NCBI GenBank assembly: GCA_947591315.1
Contig: CANQDD010000002.1
Location: forward strand, 1 to 64,000
From: an uncultured Clostridia bacterium
GTDB lineage: Bacteria > Bacillota > Clostridia > UBA1381
Reading direction: 5' to 3'
DNA length: 64,000 bases
Of this stretch, positions 9,392 through 17,789 are shown one piece after another (position 1 is the stretch's first letter; each line of letters begins with the position of its first letter). The notes under the pieces were generated by a model, which saw nothing but the letters and a program-made list of their open reading frames with translations, was not told the DNA's origin and made no database searches. Made by a program: the position numbers and the translations under genes.

Positions 9392-9420
9392 TTGATTTGA
9401 ACGGCAAATTGAGGTATAAT
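9392..9420 (+). promoter_or_regulatory. Promoter of azlCD
   Basis: TTGATT and TATAAT are separated by 17 bases, about 30 bases before the azlC start. Confidence 0.7.
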
Positions 9421-9449
9421 TATTGTATATACGGTAAATGGGGTAAATT

Positions 9450-10157
9450 ATGGGAGCAAATAAGAGAAAACAGTTCAGAATAGGCGCACAGCTCGGTCTG
9501 CCTATCGCGCTCGGCTATCTGCCGGTGTCGTTCGCGTTCGGCATTAAGGCTGTAGCGAACGGTATCGCGCCGATATGGTCGATCATAATTTCAATGACAA
9601 ACTTAACATCAGCCGGACAGGTCGCCGCTGCGGACATAATAGGCGCTGCCGGCACGTACGCGGAAATGGCGCTCACAACGCTTGTGATAAACGCGCGGTA
9701 CATGCTCATGTCAATATCGCTGACGCAGAAAACGCGGAATTTTTCAATGGGACAAAAGCTCGTTACGGCGTTCGGCGTAACGGACGAAATTTTCGTTATC
9801 GCTTCAACGTCCGTGCCGGCGATTACATTCCCGTTTATGCTCGGACTTATCGCCGTCCCGTACGTCGGCTGGACTGCGGGAACAATTCTCGGCTCGTTCG
9901 CGGGCGGGCTTTTGCCCGAGTACCTCGCAAGGGCTATGGAAATATCGCTTTACGCGATGTTTATCGCGATAATCGTACCGGCGGTCAAGAGGGACATTAA
10001 AATTGTGTTCGCGGTAGCGGTTGCCGCGGCGATAAGCGCGGCGATGTATTTCCTCACTCCGTTTATTTCATCGGGGTGGGTCATAATCATAGCGGCTGTA
10101 GCCGCGAGCGCGCTCGGCGCGACCTTCTTTCCGAGAAAGGCGGCGGACGGCGAATGA
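9450..10157 (+). CDS. azlC: Branched-chain amino acid exporter large subunit AzlC
   Basis: AzlC is a 235-residue inner-membrane protein that with AzlD exports branched-chain amino acids. The family start LGLPIALGYLPVSFAFGIKA is clear, followed by about six membrane helices. Its stop overlaps the azlD start in ATGA, which is typical of this coupled pair. It is divergent from adhE and has its own promoter. Confidence 0.94.
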   Translation: MGANKRKQFRIGAQLGLPIALGYLPVSFAFGIKAVANGIAPIWSIIISMTNLTSAGQVAAADIIGAAGTYAEMALTTLVINARYMLMSISLTQKTRNFSMGQKLVTAFGVTDEIFVIASTSVPAITFPFMLGLIAVPYVGWTAGTILGSFAGGLLPEYLARAMEISLYAMFIAIIVPAVKRDIKIVFAVAVAAAISAAMYFLTPFISSGWVIIIAAVAASALGATFFPRKAADGE

Positions 10158-10453
10158 ATATGTTTGTTTATGTGCTTATAATGGCGGGCGTTACGTATCT
10201 GATACGCGCGCTGCCGTTTACGCTGCTGCGCGGAGAGATCAAGTCGGTATGGCTGAGGTCGTTTTTCTACTATGTGCCGTACGCGGTGCTCGGCGCGATG
10301 ACATTTCCCTCAATATTTTTCTGCACCGGCTCGGTCGTTGTTTCGGCAATCGGGTGCGCGGCGGCAATATGCGCCGCGTTCCTCGGCGGCGGACTTGTGA
10401 CCGCCGCGGTCGTAAGCGTCGCGGCTGTGCTGCTCGCGGGTTTGGTGATGTGA
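10154..10453 (+). CDS. azlD: Branched-chain amino acid exporter small subunit AzlD
   Basis: A 99-residue protein with about four membrane helices and the AzlD segment YLIRALPFTLLR, then FFYYVPYAVLGAMTFP. The ATG at 10154 overlaps the azlC stop by four bases (ATGA), so translation is coupled. AzlC and AzlD act together as the transporter. Confidence 0.93.
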   Translation: MNMFVYVLIMAGVTYLIRALPFTLLRGEIKSVWLRSFFYYVPYAVLGAMTFPSIFFCTGSVVVSAIGCAAAICAAFLGGGLVTAAVVSVAAVLLAGLVM

Positions 10454-10457
10454 AAAG

Positions 10458-10630
10458 GCGGGCGACCGCAAGGGTCGCCCCTACGGCGCGAAAAATGAAA
10501 AATTGTAGGGGTATGCGGGCGAACACGGTTCGCCCCTACGACGTCAATTTATAAAATTGGGCGTAGGGGACGGCGCCCACGACGTCCCGTTCACATCGTT
10601 AATCCGTAGGGGCGACCCTCGCGGTCGCCC
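10458..10630. repeat. Cluster of GGGCGACC / GTAGGGGC inverted repeats
   Basis: This gene-free stretch holds GGGCGACCGCAAGGGTCGCC followed by CCTAC at 10460-10484, and its near-exact inverse GTAGGGGCGACC...GGTCGCCC at 10606-10630. Between them are two related hairpin units (10505-10539 and 10563-10588). Each unit is a self-complementary hairpin bounded by GTAGGGG or CCCCTAC. It looks like several insertions of a small palindromic element after azlD. Confidence 0.8.
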
Positions 10631-10635
10631 GTTGT

Positions 10636-10808
10636 AAGGCTCCCCTTGCTACGGCGTTTGTTGCTTCGCAACACGCCTACGACGCTGAAGCGTCGTTCAC
10701 CTATTAGGGGAGCTGTCACACGTAGTGTGACTGGGGGATTCCTTTTTATAATAACAATGAATCCCTCCACCGCCTTCGGCGGTCCCCCTCCCTTTAACAA
10801 GGGAGGCT
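10636..10808. repeat. Intergenic palindromic repeat, copy 2 (inverted, with extra segment)
   Basis: Bases from about 10708 to 10808 match the complement of the repeat at 4834-4955: the GTCACACGTAGTGTGACTGG block, AATCCCTCCACCGCC, and the arm CCCTCCCTTTAACAAGGGAG. The left arm carries an extra ~60 bases with two further hairpins (GTTGCTTCGCAAC and GACGCTGAAGCGTC). No open frame is plausible. The rest of the gap to fbp (10809-10849) holds only its ribosome site. Confidence 0.82.
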
Positions 10809-10849
10809 AACGAAATCCTAAATTATATACCCAGAAAGGATGATACCAC

Positions 10850-12817
10850 ATGGAATACGATATTGACTATCTCACGCTGTTGTCGCAGCAGTACCCGACG
10901 GTCAAGGCGGCGGCGAAGGAGATCATACACCTGCAGTCAATGCAGAAGCTGCCGAAGCTCACGGAGCATTTTATGAGCGACATTCACGGCGAATACGAGT
11001 CCTTTCTGCACATATTAAAGAACGCGTCGGGCGTTATAAAGGACAAGATCGCGCTTATTTACGGGCGCACACTGTCCGAGCGTGACAGGCAGATACTCGC
11101 CACGCTCATATATTACCCCGAACAAAAATTAGAGCTTATAAAATCACAGGTCGAGGACATTGACGACTGGTACAGAATTACGCTCTACCGCCTTATCGAG
11201 ATATGCCGCGTCATTGCGTCGAAGTACACGCGCGCGAAGGTGCGCTCGTTCCTGCCGCAGACATTCGGCTCAACGATCGACGAGCTTATCCACGCCGACA
11301 ACGACTACGGCTCGGACAAGTCCAACTACTACAACGAGACGATTTCGTCAATAGTCGAGCTTGGTCAGGCGGACGCGTTTATCGTCGATATTTCAACGCT
11401 TATACAGACGCTCGCGATTGGCAATCTTCATATCATCGGCGACATATTCGACCGAGGTCCGAGAGCCGATATTATACTTGACACGCTCCAGGGCTACCAC
11501 AGCGTGGATATTCAGTGGGGCAACCACGACGTTGAGTGGATGGGCGCGGCGGCGGGTTCGCTCGCGTGTATCGCTAACGTCATATCCATATCGACAAAGT
11601 ACGCGAATTTCGACTGCCTTGAGGACGGGTACGGAATAAATATGCGTCCGCTCACGGTGTTCGCGCTCGAAACGTATGCGGACGATCCGTGCGAGCGGTT
11701 CAAGCTCAGAAATCCCAACGAGGTGAGAATGTCGCGCCACGATGAGAACGTGTGGGCGCGTATACATAAGGCAATCTCGATTATCGAGTTTAAGTTGGAG
11801 GGTCAGCTTATTATGCGTCACCCCGAATTTGAAATGGACAGCCACCTCATGCTTGACAAAATAAATTACAAGGACGGCACGATAACGCTCGACGGCGTGA
11901 CGCACAAGCTCACCGACACCAACTTCCCCACCGTCGATCCCGAAAATCCGTTCGAGCTTACGAGCGAGGAAAAGGAGCTTATGGAGCTTTTGAGAACGTC
12001 ATTCCTGCGCAGCGAAAAGCTGCAGCGTCACATACGTTTCCTGTACGAGAAAGGCAGCATTTACCATTCCTGCAACAACAACCTTCTCTACCACGGCTGC
12101 ATACCGATGAACAGCGACGGCACGTTCCGCGAGGTAACGCTCGCAGGCAAAAAAGTCAAGGGCAGGTCGCTGATGGATATGGCTGACAAAATCGCGCGCG
12201 ACGGATTTTTCGGACGCAGGGGTTCAAAGGCGAAGGAGTACGGCGAGGACTTTCTGTGGTTCCTCTGGTGCGGCTGCTTCTCGCCGCTGTACGGCAAAAA
12301 CAAGATGACGACGTTCGAGCGTTACTTCATCGAGGACGAAAGCACATGGACGGAGATAAAGGACGAGTATTACCGCCTCGTCGAGCAGCCGGAGGTATGC
12401 GGCATGATTTTGGAGGAGTTCGGCATTGACAAAAACGCGTACTCGCATATTATAAACGGTCATGTGCCTGTTAAGATCAAAAAGGGTGAAAGTCCTATCA
12501 AGGCGGGCGGTAAGCTTATCGTGATCGACGGCGGTCTGTCGAGGGCGTACCAGAAGGTCACGGGTCTTGCCGGTTACACGCTGATATTTAACTCCCACGG
12601 CTTGCTTTTAAGCGCGCATGACGCGTTTGTGTCGGCACAGAGCGCGATACAGAGGGAAAAGGACATTTACTCCACTCTCGACGTGATAGACCTCGCGCCG
12701 AAGCGTCTGCTCATCGAGGACACCGATGCGGGCGCGGCGCAGGCTAAGCGTATACGCGAGCTTAGGGCTCTCATGGAGGCGTACCAAAACGGCACGATAA
12801 AACAAAATTTTAATTAA
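10850..12817 (+). CDS. fbp: Fructose-1,6-bisphosphatase, class III
   Basis: The 655-residue gluconeogenic enzyme hydrolyses fructose 1,6-bisphosphate. It is the Firmicutes class III type: metallophosphatase motifs SDIHGEYESF (near residue 43), GDIFDRGPRAD (near 197) and GNHDVEWMG (near 224), and C-terminal INGHVPVK and IDGGLSRAYQ. The start follows AAAGGATG. The adjacent esterase starts 12 bases after its stop, so the two are probably co-transcribed. Confidence 0.97.
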   Translation: MEYDIDYLTLLSQQYPTVKAAAKEIIHLQSMQKLPKLTEHFMSDIHGEYESFLHILKNASGVIKDKIALIYGRTLSERDRQILATLIYYPEQKLELIKSQVEDIDDWYRITLYRLIEICRVIASKYTRAKVRSFLPQTFGSTIDELIHADNDYGSDKSNYYNETISSIVELGQADAFIVDISTLIQTLAIGNLHIIGDIFDRGPRADIILDTLQGYHSVDIQWGNHDVEWMGAAAGSLACIANVISISTKYANFDCLEDGYGINMRPLTVFALETYADDPCERFKLRNPNEVRMSRHDENVWARIHKAISIIEFKLEGQLIMRHPEFEMDSHLMLDKINYKDGTITLDGVTHKLTDTNFPTVDPENPFELTSEEKELMELLRTSFLRSEKLQRHIRFLYEKGSIYHSCNNNLLYHGCIPMNSDGTFREVTLAGKKVKGRSLMDMADKIARDGFFGRRGSKAKEYGEDFLWFLWCGCFSPLYGKNKMTTFERYFIEDESTWTEIKDEYYRLVEQPEVCGMILEEFGIDKNAYSHIINGHVPVKIKKGESPIKAGGKLIVIDGGLSRAYQKVTGLAGYTLIFNSHGLLLSAHDAFVSAQSAIQREKDIYSTLDVIDLAPKRLLIEDTDAGAAQAKRIRELRALMEAYQNGTIKQNFN

Positions 12818-12829
12818 GGAGCAATCAAA

Positions 12830-13909
12830 ATGAACTACAATAACGAACCGCTTCACATCTCGCTCAAAGCGCCGCACGGCACATACGAGGTAACCGTTTC
12901 CGTATCGGCGCATGAGGATATTACGTTTACGATTTACGCGCAGTCAAGGCGCGTCATGGTGCAGAATTGTGAAATGAAAAAGGGTGAGAGCCGCGACTTT
13001 ACGTTTAACGTCAGCGTCTGCGACAAGCTGCGCCGCGACGAGGAAGATATAATTGCGGAGGGCGTTGAGATAGACATAGCGTGCGACGGTGATTTTACGG
13101 CAATAGCTGCCGCGTCGCCAGTCGATATTCCCGTGATTTACATAGCCGGTGACTCCACCGTTACCGACCAGCCCGCCGAGTACCCGTACACGCCGTCGTC
13201 AACATACTGCGGCTGGGGACAGATGTTCCCGATGCTGCTTAAATGCGGTATCGCGGTCGAAAATCAAGCGCAGTCGGGCAGCGCGACGAAGGATTTTATG
13301 GAGATTAACTTTAACGCGTTCAAGGATAAAATAAAGAAGGACGATTTTCTTATTATAGAGTTCGGTCACAACGACCAGAAAATCGCGGAGCTCGGCGCGT
13401 TCACGGGCTACGCCGACAATCTGCGGTATCTCGTGGATTTTGCGCGTGAAAAGGGCGCGAAGCCGATAATATGCTCGCCTATCAACCGCATACTGTTCAA
13501 CGAGGACGGCACGCTGTTAAATTTGTTGGGCGACTACCGAAACGCCGTAAAAGCCGTGTGTGAGGAAAAGAATGTTCCGTTTATCGACCTGTGGACGCGC
13601 ACGACGGAGTTTTTTGAAAGAGCCGGTGCGCGCAAAGCGTGGGATTACTTCTGGGGCGACGGCGAGGGCAGAGACTACACGCACACGAACGACATAGGCG
13701 GCGGCATTATCGCGCGGTTCGTCGGTCAGGAAATGATAAGGCTCGGTATAGAGCCTGTCGCGTCGCTGCTCAAAGCGGATATGCTCGGCGTTGAGATGCC
13801 CGATCCTGACCCCGATGCTAAGCCGATGAACGCAAAAGAAATCGAGCATATTAAGACGATAGGTCTTGTGAATATGCCCGATATAGACAGGGATATCACG
13901 AATTTATAA
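12830..13909 (+). CDS. SGNH-hydrolase, rhamnogalacturonan acetylesterase-like (CE12 type)
   Basis: The 359-residue protein probably removes acetyl groups from rhamnogalacturonan pieces. An N-terminal beta region of about 100 residues precedes an SGNH domain: block I IAGDSTVTDQ with Ser109, the Gly in NQAQSGS (near 150), block III GHND (near 180), and the C-terminal DYTHTND carrying Asp-x-x-His. There is no signal peptide, so it should act in the cytoplasm on imported oligosaccharides. AAGGAG precedes the start. Its role fits the pectin genes elsewhere in the window; the exact substrate is inferred. Confidence 0.85.
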   Translation: MNYNNEPLHISLKAPHGTYEVTVSVSAHEDITFTIYAQSRRVMVQNCEMKKGESRDFTFNVSVCDKLRRDEEDIIAEGVEIDIACDGDFTAIAAASPVDIPVIYIAGDSTVTDQPAEYPYTPSSTYCGWGQMFPMLLKCGIAVENQAQSGSATKDFMEINFNAFKDKIKKDDFLIIEFGHNDQKIAELGAFTGYADNLRYLVDFAREKGAKPIICSPINRILFNEDGTLLNLLGDYRNAVKAVCEEKNVPFIDLWTRTTEFFERAGARKAWDYFWGDGEGRDYTHTNDIGGGIIARFVGQEMIRLGIEPVASLLKADMLGVEMPDPDPDAKPMNAKEIEHIKTIGLVNMPDIDRDITNL

Positions 13910-13916
13910 AGAGTGT

Positions 13917-13945
13917 TTGACATTTTCGTCGGGACTTGTTATAAT
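13917..13945 (+). promoter_or_regulatory. Near-perfect promoter for a small RNA
   Basis: TTGACA and TATAAT, both perfect consensus hexamers, are separated by 17 bases. No coding start follows on this strand, and the initiation point should fall near 13952, the first base of a structured RNA. Confidence 0.85.
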
Positions 13946-13951
13946 ATGCTT

Positions 13952-14022
13952 AACAGAGGTGATGGACGGGCGCTCACCTTCGGAAACGAAGGTCATCTCG
14001 TATGTTGTAGCCTCTGTTTTTT
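13952..14022 (+). ncRNA. Predicted small structured RNA of about 71 nt, unknown family
   Basis: The region starts just after a consensus promoter and ends in a U run. AACAGAGG (13952-13959) pairs fully with CCTCTGTT (14011-14018). Inside, GATG (13961-13964) can pair with CATC (13994-13997), and ACCTTCG-GAAA-CGAAGGT (13976-13993) is a 7-bp hairpin with a GNRA loop. GGTGA (13958-13962) could alternatively pair with TCACC (13974-13978), which would exclude both other stems. The next gene is on the opposite strand, so this is a stand-alone transcript. I recognise no known family. Confidence 0.7.
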
Positions 14023-14043
14023 ATATCAGAAAAATGTAATATA

Positions 14044-14070
14044 AAGGCTGCGCGTTTTGCGCAGCCTTTT
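14044..14070. terminator. Terminator after the GGDEF gene
   Basis: AAGGCTGCGC and GCGCAGCCTT form a 10-bp stem with a five-base loop (GTTTT). It is T-flanked on the plus side and nearly symmetric, so it could serve the GGDEF gene ending at 14073 and read-through from the small RNA. Confidence 0.8.
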
Positions 14071-14072
14071 CA

Positions 14073-16409
14073 TTACAGCTTTTCTTTTGTTTTGTCCTCG
14101 TACCATTCAAACATACTTCTGTGGCGGTCTTTCTCGCGCTTTACCGCGAAGTGCGCCTTGCTGAAGCCGATACCGCCCTCCTCGCCGTCCTTCAAGACGT
14201 ACGCGCCCGTTCTGACCACGAGGTCAACACCGGGGTATTTCTCGTTCTGGCGGCGGCAGAAGGTTTCGTACTCGGTTTTGTACTTTTTGATAAGATTGTA
14301 GTCGTACCTGCCTATTCGGAACGCGCACAGGAAGTTGTCAGTGCCGTTCACGTGTCCGAATACGGCGCGCGTGGGTTCAGTATTGCCGCTTATAAATCTG
14401 CCGAAATCGGCAAGCATATCGTCGCCGGCGCGGTAGCCGTATTTCAGGTTTAACTGTATCATATTGCCGAACTCACAGTGGAACACGACTATATCCTCGC
14501 CGTTTTCCGCCGCGAATTTGCGCAGTCTGCCGAGCTCCGTGTAGAATTTGTCCATGTTGTAGAGACCGGTGCGCTTGTCGATTTCAACCTCCTTCTGAAG
14601 CTCTATCTCGCGCTGCGTTCCTCTGCCCGCCTGCGCGATAAACATCGTCATGATTTTCGTCGCGATATTGAGGCTTTCCTGTTCCTCCGGCTTCCACTCC
14701 TTGTTTTTGTCAAAGCGTATGCACGTGAACATGTAGAAGTTTTCATCGGTCGTTGTGTCGGCAATGTAAATCATGCTGTAGTCTTTGTTTTTCTCAAACT
14801 CACGCTGGAACTTCGACGAGAAGCCCTCCGTATTTTCCGGCGTTACGGCGAATACGGGGTTTTTCTCGAAGTGGTTGCGGAACTTCATTATATCCGAGTG
14901 AACGTAATAGCCGCTCTTTCCGGCGTTATTGCGAAATTCGGAGTCGCGCGACCACTCGTAGCGCACGGTTATGAGGTCGTCCTTGCTGTTTACCTGCATT
15001 ACCTGCATCCAGTCAAAGTCGAATTTCGCGGTGATGTACTTTATTATGCCGTATATCGTGTCGTCGTTTGTTTTAGCCGCGGCGCTAAGCTCAAGGAATA
15101 CCTTCATCAAATCCTTCTGCTCCAGCATTTCCTTGCTCGTGTCGTCGTCAGTCTCGTAATCAATGGCTCTGCCGCTGCTCTCGTCCATGCTGTCGTTGTA
15201 AAGCTGCCACTGAGCCTTACCGTTCTTCTTCGCGGCGTACAGTGCCTTGTCAGCCTTTTCAAACATTTCCTTATAGTGCGGCTGCTCATCAAACTGCCCG
15301 CCGAGCGAAATACCGATACTGCACGACACGTTTCCGCCGTTCGCGAGACGGAAGTCGAGGAGCTTAAGTATTATTTTGTCGGCTGTTTCCTTGACCTCCT
15401 TCTTGTCGGCAGCGAAAACGAACAGGAAAAACTCGTCGCCGCCGTACCGTCCGGGTATCGAGAAATTCGGGCGTATGTCAGCCAAAACGTGCGCCACCAT
15501 TTCTATTACCGTGTCGCCGTAGAGATGTCCGTAGGTGTCGTTTATGTTCTTGAAATTGTCGATGTCCATTACGAGCAGAGCGTAGTCGCGGCGGTCGGGA
15601 TTTTTCTTTAGATAGTCCTCAATGCGCTTTACCGCGGCGTTTCTGTAGTAGATGCGCAGATTCGTGTCCATCTCCGCCTCTGCCTGACGCTCCTTCGCCT
15701 TTGCTTTCTCGTCATCTATATCCACCATTACGCCGAACACGCGCGCAAGATGTCCGTCGTCGTCATAGTCAAACTGACGCGTCACGCGGTACCACCTGTA
15801 CGTATCCTTTCCCGGCAGCATTATCTGCGCGGCGAGAACGCTTTCCTCGGGGTTATAAATGTTGTTCAGGAAAAATTCCCTGTTTTCGGGGTGAAGCGCC
15901 TCCGGAGGCATACCCGTCTCATCGCCCACGTTCTTCACTATTTTAACCGAGCTGCCGTCGCCGTCGGGCATATAGAAGGTGTGCGTTTTCTTTTTAAGAT
16001 TATGCTCGAATACGATATTTTTCGAGTCGCACATCGTTTCCGCGAATTTTTCCTTCTCGATTTCGGCTTCCTCCGCCATTTGGCTGTACTCGGTCGCGTC
16101 CCATAAAATTCCGAGAAGCACGCCGTCCGAATACTGCGAAACGGTCATTTCTATCGTCTTGTTTCTTTTGCCGCACTTTGCGCTGTAAGTAATTTTTTTA
16201 TTTTCACCGCTCTTCGCCTTTTCAGCCGCGGTCTCAAGATTTTTCACATTATCGTCGGATATGTTGAGGTTCACATCTCCGTCGTTTGAGAACGAAGAAA
16301 AATATACTTCGTTCGCATATAATACTTTCCACGGCGCATGGTCTTCAAACGCTACCGCACCGCACGGTAATTTGTTAAGCTCGTCGTCCGGGAAATAGCA
16401 TTTATTCAT
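14073..16409 (-). CDS. PAS-GGDEF-(GAF-like)-degenerate GGDEF signalling protein
   Basis: The 778-residue cytoplasmic protein probably makes cyclic di-GMP. An N-terminal PAS-like region of about 250 residues is followed by a full GGDEF domain (RYGGDEFFLF, with DIDNFKNINDTYGH upstream), a ~170-residue GAF-like middle part, and a second GGDEF-like domain whose signature is changed to HVNGTDNFLC. The second copy is likely inactive and may sense or bind nucleotide. ATG 16409 follows AGGAGG at 9 bases; the open frame continues upstream to 16502 without a ribosome site. There is no membrane segment. Confidence 0.9.
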   Translation of the reverse strand: MNKCYFPDDELNKLPCGAVAFEDHAPWKVLYANEVYFSSFSNDGDVNLNISDDNVKNLETAAEKAKSGENKKITYSAKCGKRNKTIEMTVSQYSDGVLLGILWDATEYSQMAEEAEIEKEKFAETMCDSKNIVFEHNLKKKTHTFYMPDGDGSSVKIVKNVGDETGMPPEALHPENREFFLNNIYNPEESVLAAQIMLPGKDTYRWYRVTRQFDYDDDGHLARVFGVMVDIDDEKAKAKERQAEAEMDTNLRIYYRNAAVKRIEDYLKKNPDRRDYALLVMDIDNFKNINDTYGHLYGDTVIEMVAHVLADIRPNFSIPGRYGGDEFFLFVFAADKKEVKETADKIILKLLDFRLANGGNVSCSIGISLGGQFDEQPHYKEMFEKADKALYAAKKNGKAQWQLYNDSMDESSGRAIDYETDDDTSKEMLEQKDLMKVFLELSAAAKTNDDTIYGIIKYITAKFDFDWMQVMQVNSKDDLITVRYEWSRDSEFRNNAGKSGYYVHSDIMKFRNHFEKNPVFAVTPENTEGFSSKFQREFEKNKDYSMIYIADTTTDENFYMFTCIRFDKNKEWKPEEQESLNIATKIMTMFIAQAGRGTQREIELQKEVEIDKRTGLYNMDKFYTELGRLRKFAAENGEDIVVFHCEFGNMIQLNLKYGYRAGDDMLADFGRFISGNTEPTRAVFGHVNGTDNFLCAFRIGRYDYNLIKKYKTEYETFCRRQNEKYPGVDLVVRTGAYVLKDGEEGGIGFSKAHFAVKREKDRHRSMFEWYEDKTKEKL

Positions 16410-16600
16410 TTTTTCCTCGCCTCCTGATTGAATTTTTACATATTTATAATAATATATTTTATCATAAAGTGAATGTAAAGTAAATAAATATGACCTCCGC
16501 AAAATGAAAACCGTATAATTTTACAAAAAATTTCGAGTTTTATTGTGTATATTTACCAATCAATTTCGCTTTTGCTTTGTATATTGCTTGCACATTAGAT

Positions 16601-16628
16601 AAAAGGAGCCGGACACACGTCCGGCTCC
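16601..16628 (-). terminator. Terminator of the SLH-glucosaminidase gene
   Basis: GGAGCCGGAC and GTCCGGCTCC form a 10-bp stem with a four-base loop, followed on the minus strand by TTTTATC. It lies 8 bases after the stop codon. Confidence 0.85.
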
Positions 16629-16635
16629 ATAAAAT

Positions 16636-17733
16636 TTAATACCGCTTCATCTCGTCGAGCATTCCGAGAATTTGATAGCCGTAATTTATATCGGGACACC
16701 ACTTGCCGCCGAGCTGCTCCACATACTCAACCGTTCCCGCCCATTCGGTCGTAAGAGCGACGTAGTAGCGGTCGTGTACCTCGCCTACCGGATCAAGTCC
16801 CGTGTACGCGCACATGTGGTTAAAGTGCGCCCTCACGCCGTCCTCCGGCGTTGCGAACGACTCGTGATCCTCCGTCGCGTCACCCTTGGAGTCCTTGATT
16901 TTTATGCCCGCCCAGTTGTTCATCTCGGGCAGCACCGCGCCGCCGTAGTTGCCGTAGCCCGTTTCCTTGCCCGCCTGCGCGTACATCACGTCGGGACGTA
17001 TGCCGAACACCTCGCCGTAGTACCAGTAAAGCGGCGCGGCGTTAATGAAAAGCTCCGAGCCGCCGCACGCCTCCGCCCATCTTACCGCCTGTTCCTCGCT
17101 GACCTCGCTCTCGCCGAATATCGACGTTAAACCCTCCGTCGGATTGAGCGCGCGGTACAAAATGCAGCACGCCTCGGCGCGCGTCAGCAAATCCTTCGGG
17201 TGTAGAAGCGCGTTTTCATCGCCGCGCATAAGCAAATTTTTAACAGCCGTCTCCACGAGATTTTTATACGCGTCGTCAACGTCCGCGCCGTCGTCAAAGC
17301 TGTAATTCGTGACCGAGAAGCTGCCTGCCGCCTTTCCGCCCGACGCTTTAACGAGCGTCGCGGCAAATTCCTCTCGCGTCACGTACTCGCCGCCGTTAAA
17401 ATTCTCGCCGCGCACGGGCATACAGTCCTGTATCGCAAGCGAATACGGATAGTACCAGTCCGTCACCTTTGAGTCGGCGAAAGCCGTTTCGTCCGCTTCC
17501 TCAAGACCGAACGCGTCGGTAAATATACGCGCCATCTGCGCGCGCGTTATATTGCCGCCGAGGTCGAAATCGCCGTACTCGTCGCCAGACAGTATGCCGT
17601 TATCGAAGCAGTACCGCGCAGCCGTCTCCGACCACGGATACGCGTCAATTTCCTCTTCAAGTCCTCCCGCAAGCGCGGCTGTCGGCGCCGCGGCAAGCGT
17701 TAATGCCAGTATTGCTGATACGAATTTCTTCAT
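16636..17733 (-). CDS. Secreted SLH-domain protein with glucosaminidase (FlgJ-like) domain
   Basis: A 365-residue exported protein that probably cuts the glycan strands of peptidoglycan. Residues 1-23 form a signal peptide (MKKFVSAILALTLAAAPTAA). About three SLH repeats follow up to about residue 200 (e.g. NITRAQMARIFTDAFGL and YVTREEFAATLVKASG) and would hold it on secondary wall polymer. The C-terminal ~140 residues resemble the endo-beta-N-acetylglucosaminidase family, with the probable catalytic Glu in GKETGYGNYGG. ATG 17733 follows AAAGGAC. The carboxypeptidase gene lies upstream in the same direction, 56 bases away. Confidence 0.85.
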   Translation of the reverse strand: MKKFVSAILALTLAAAPTAALAGGLEEEIDAYPWSETAARYCFDNGILSGDEYGDFDLGGNITRAQMARIFTDAFGLEEADETAFADSKVTDWYYPYSLAIQDCMPVRGENFNGGEYVTREEFAATLVKASGGKAAGSFSVTNYSFDDGADVDDAYKNLVETAVKNLLMRGDENALLHPKDLLTRAEACCILYRALNPTEGLTSIFGESEVSEEQAVRWAEACGGSELFINAAPLYWYYGEVFGIRPDVMYAQAGKETGYGNYGGAVLPEMNNWAGIKIKDSKGDATEDHESFATPEDGVRAHFNHMCAYTGLDPVGEVHDRYYVALTTEWAGTVEYVEQLGGKWCPDINYGYQILGMLDEMKRY

Positions 17734-17789
17734 TTGATTTGTCCTTTCGCTGTATTGTAAGCGTATTTTATCACACTTTTCCCGATTTT

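Noticed and set aside
13952-14022. Fluoride (crcB) riboswitch
   Set aside because: GGTGATGG with a closing TCACC looked similar, but the conserved AAC and the 3' CUCCUAC-type end are missing and no gene follows on that strand.
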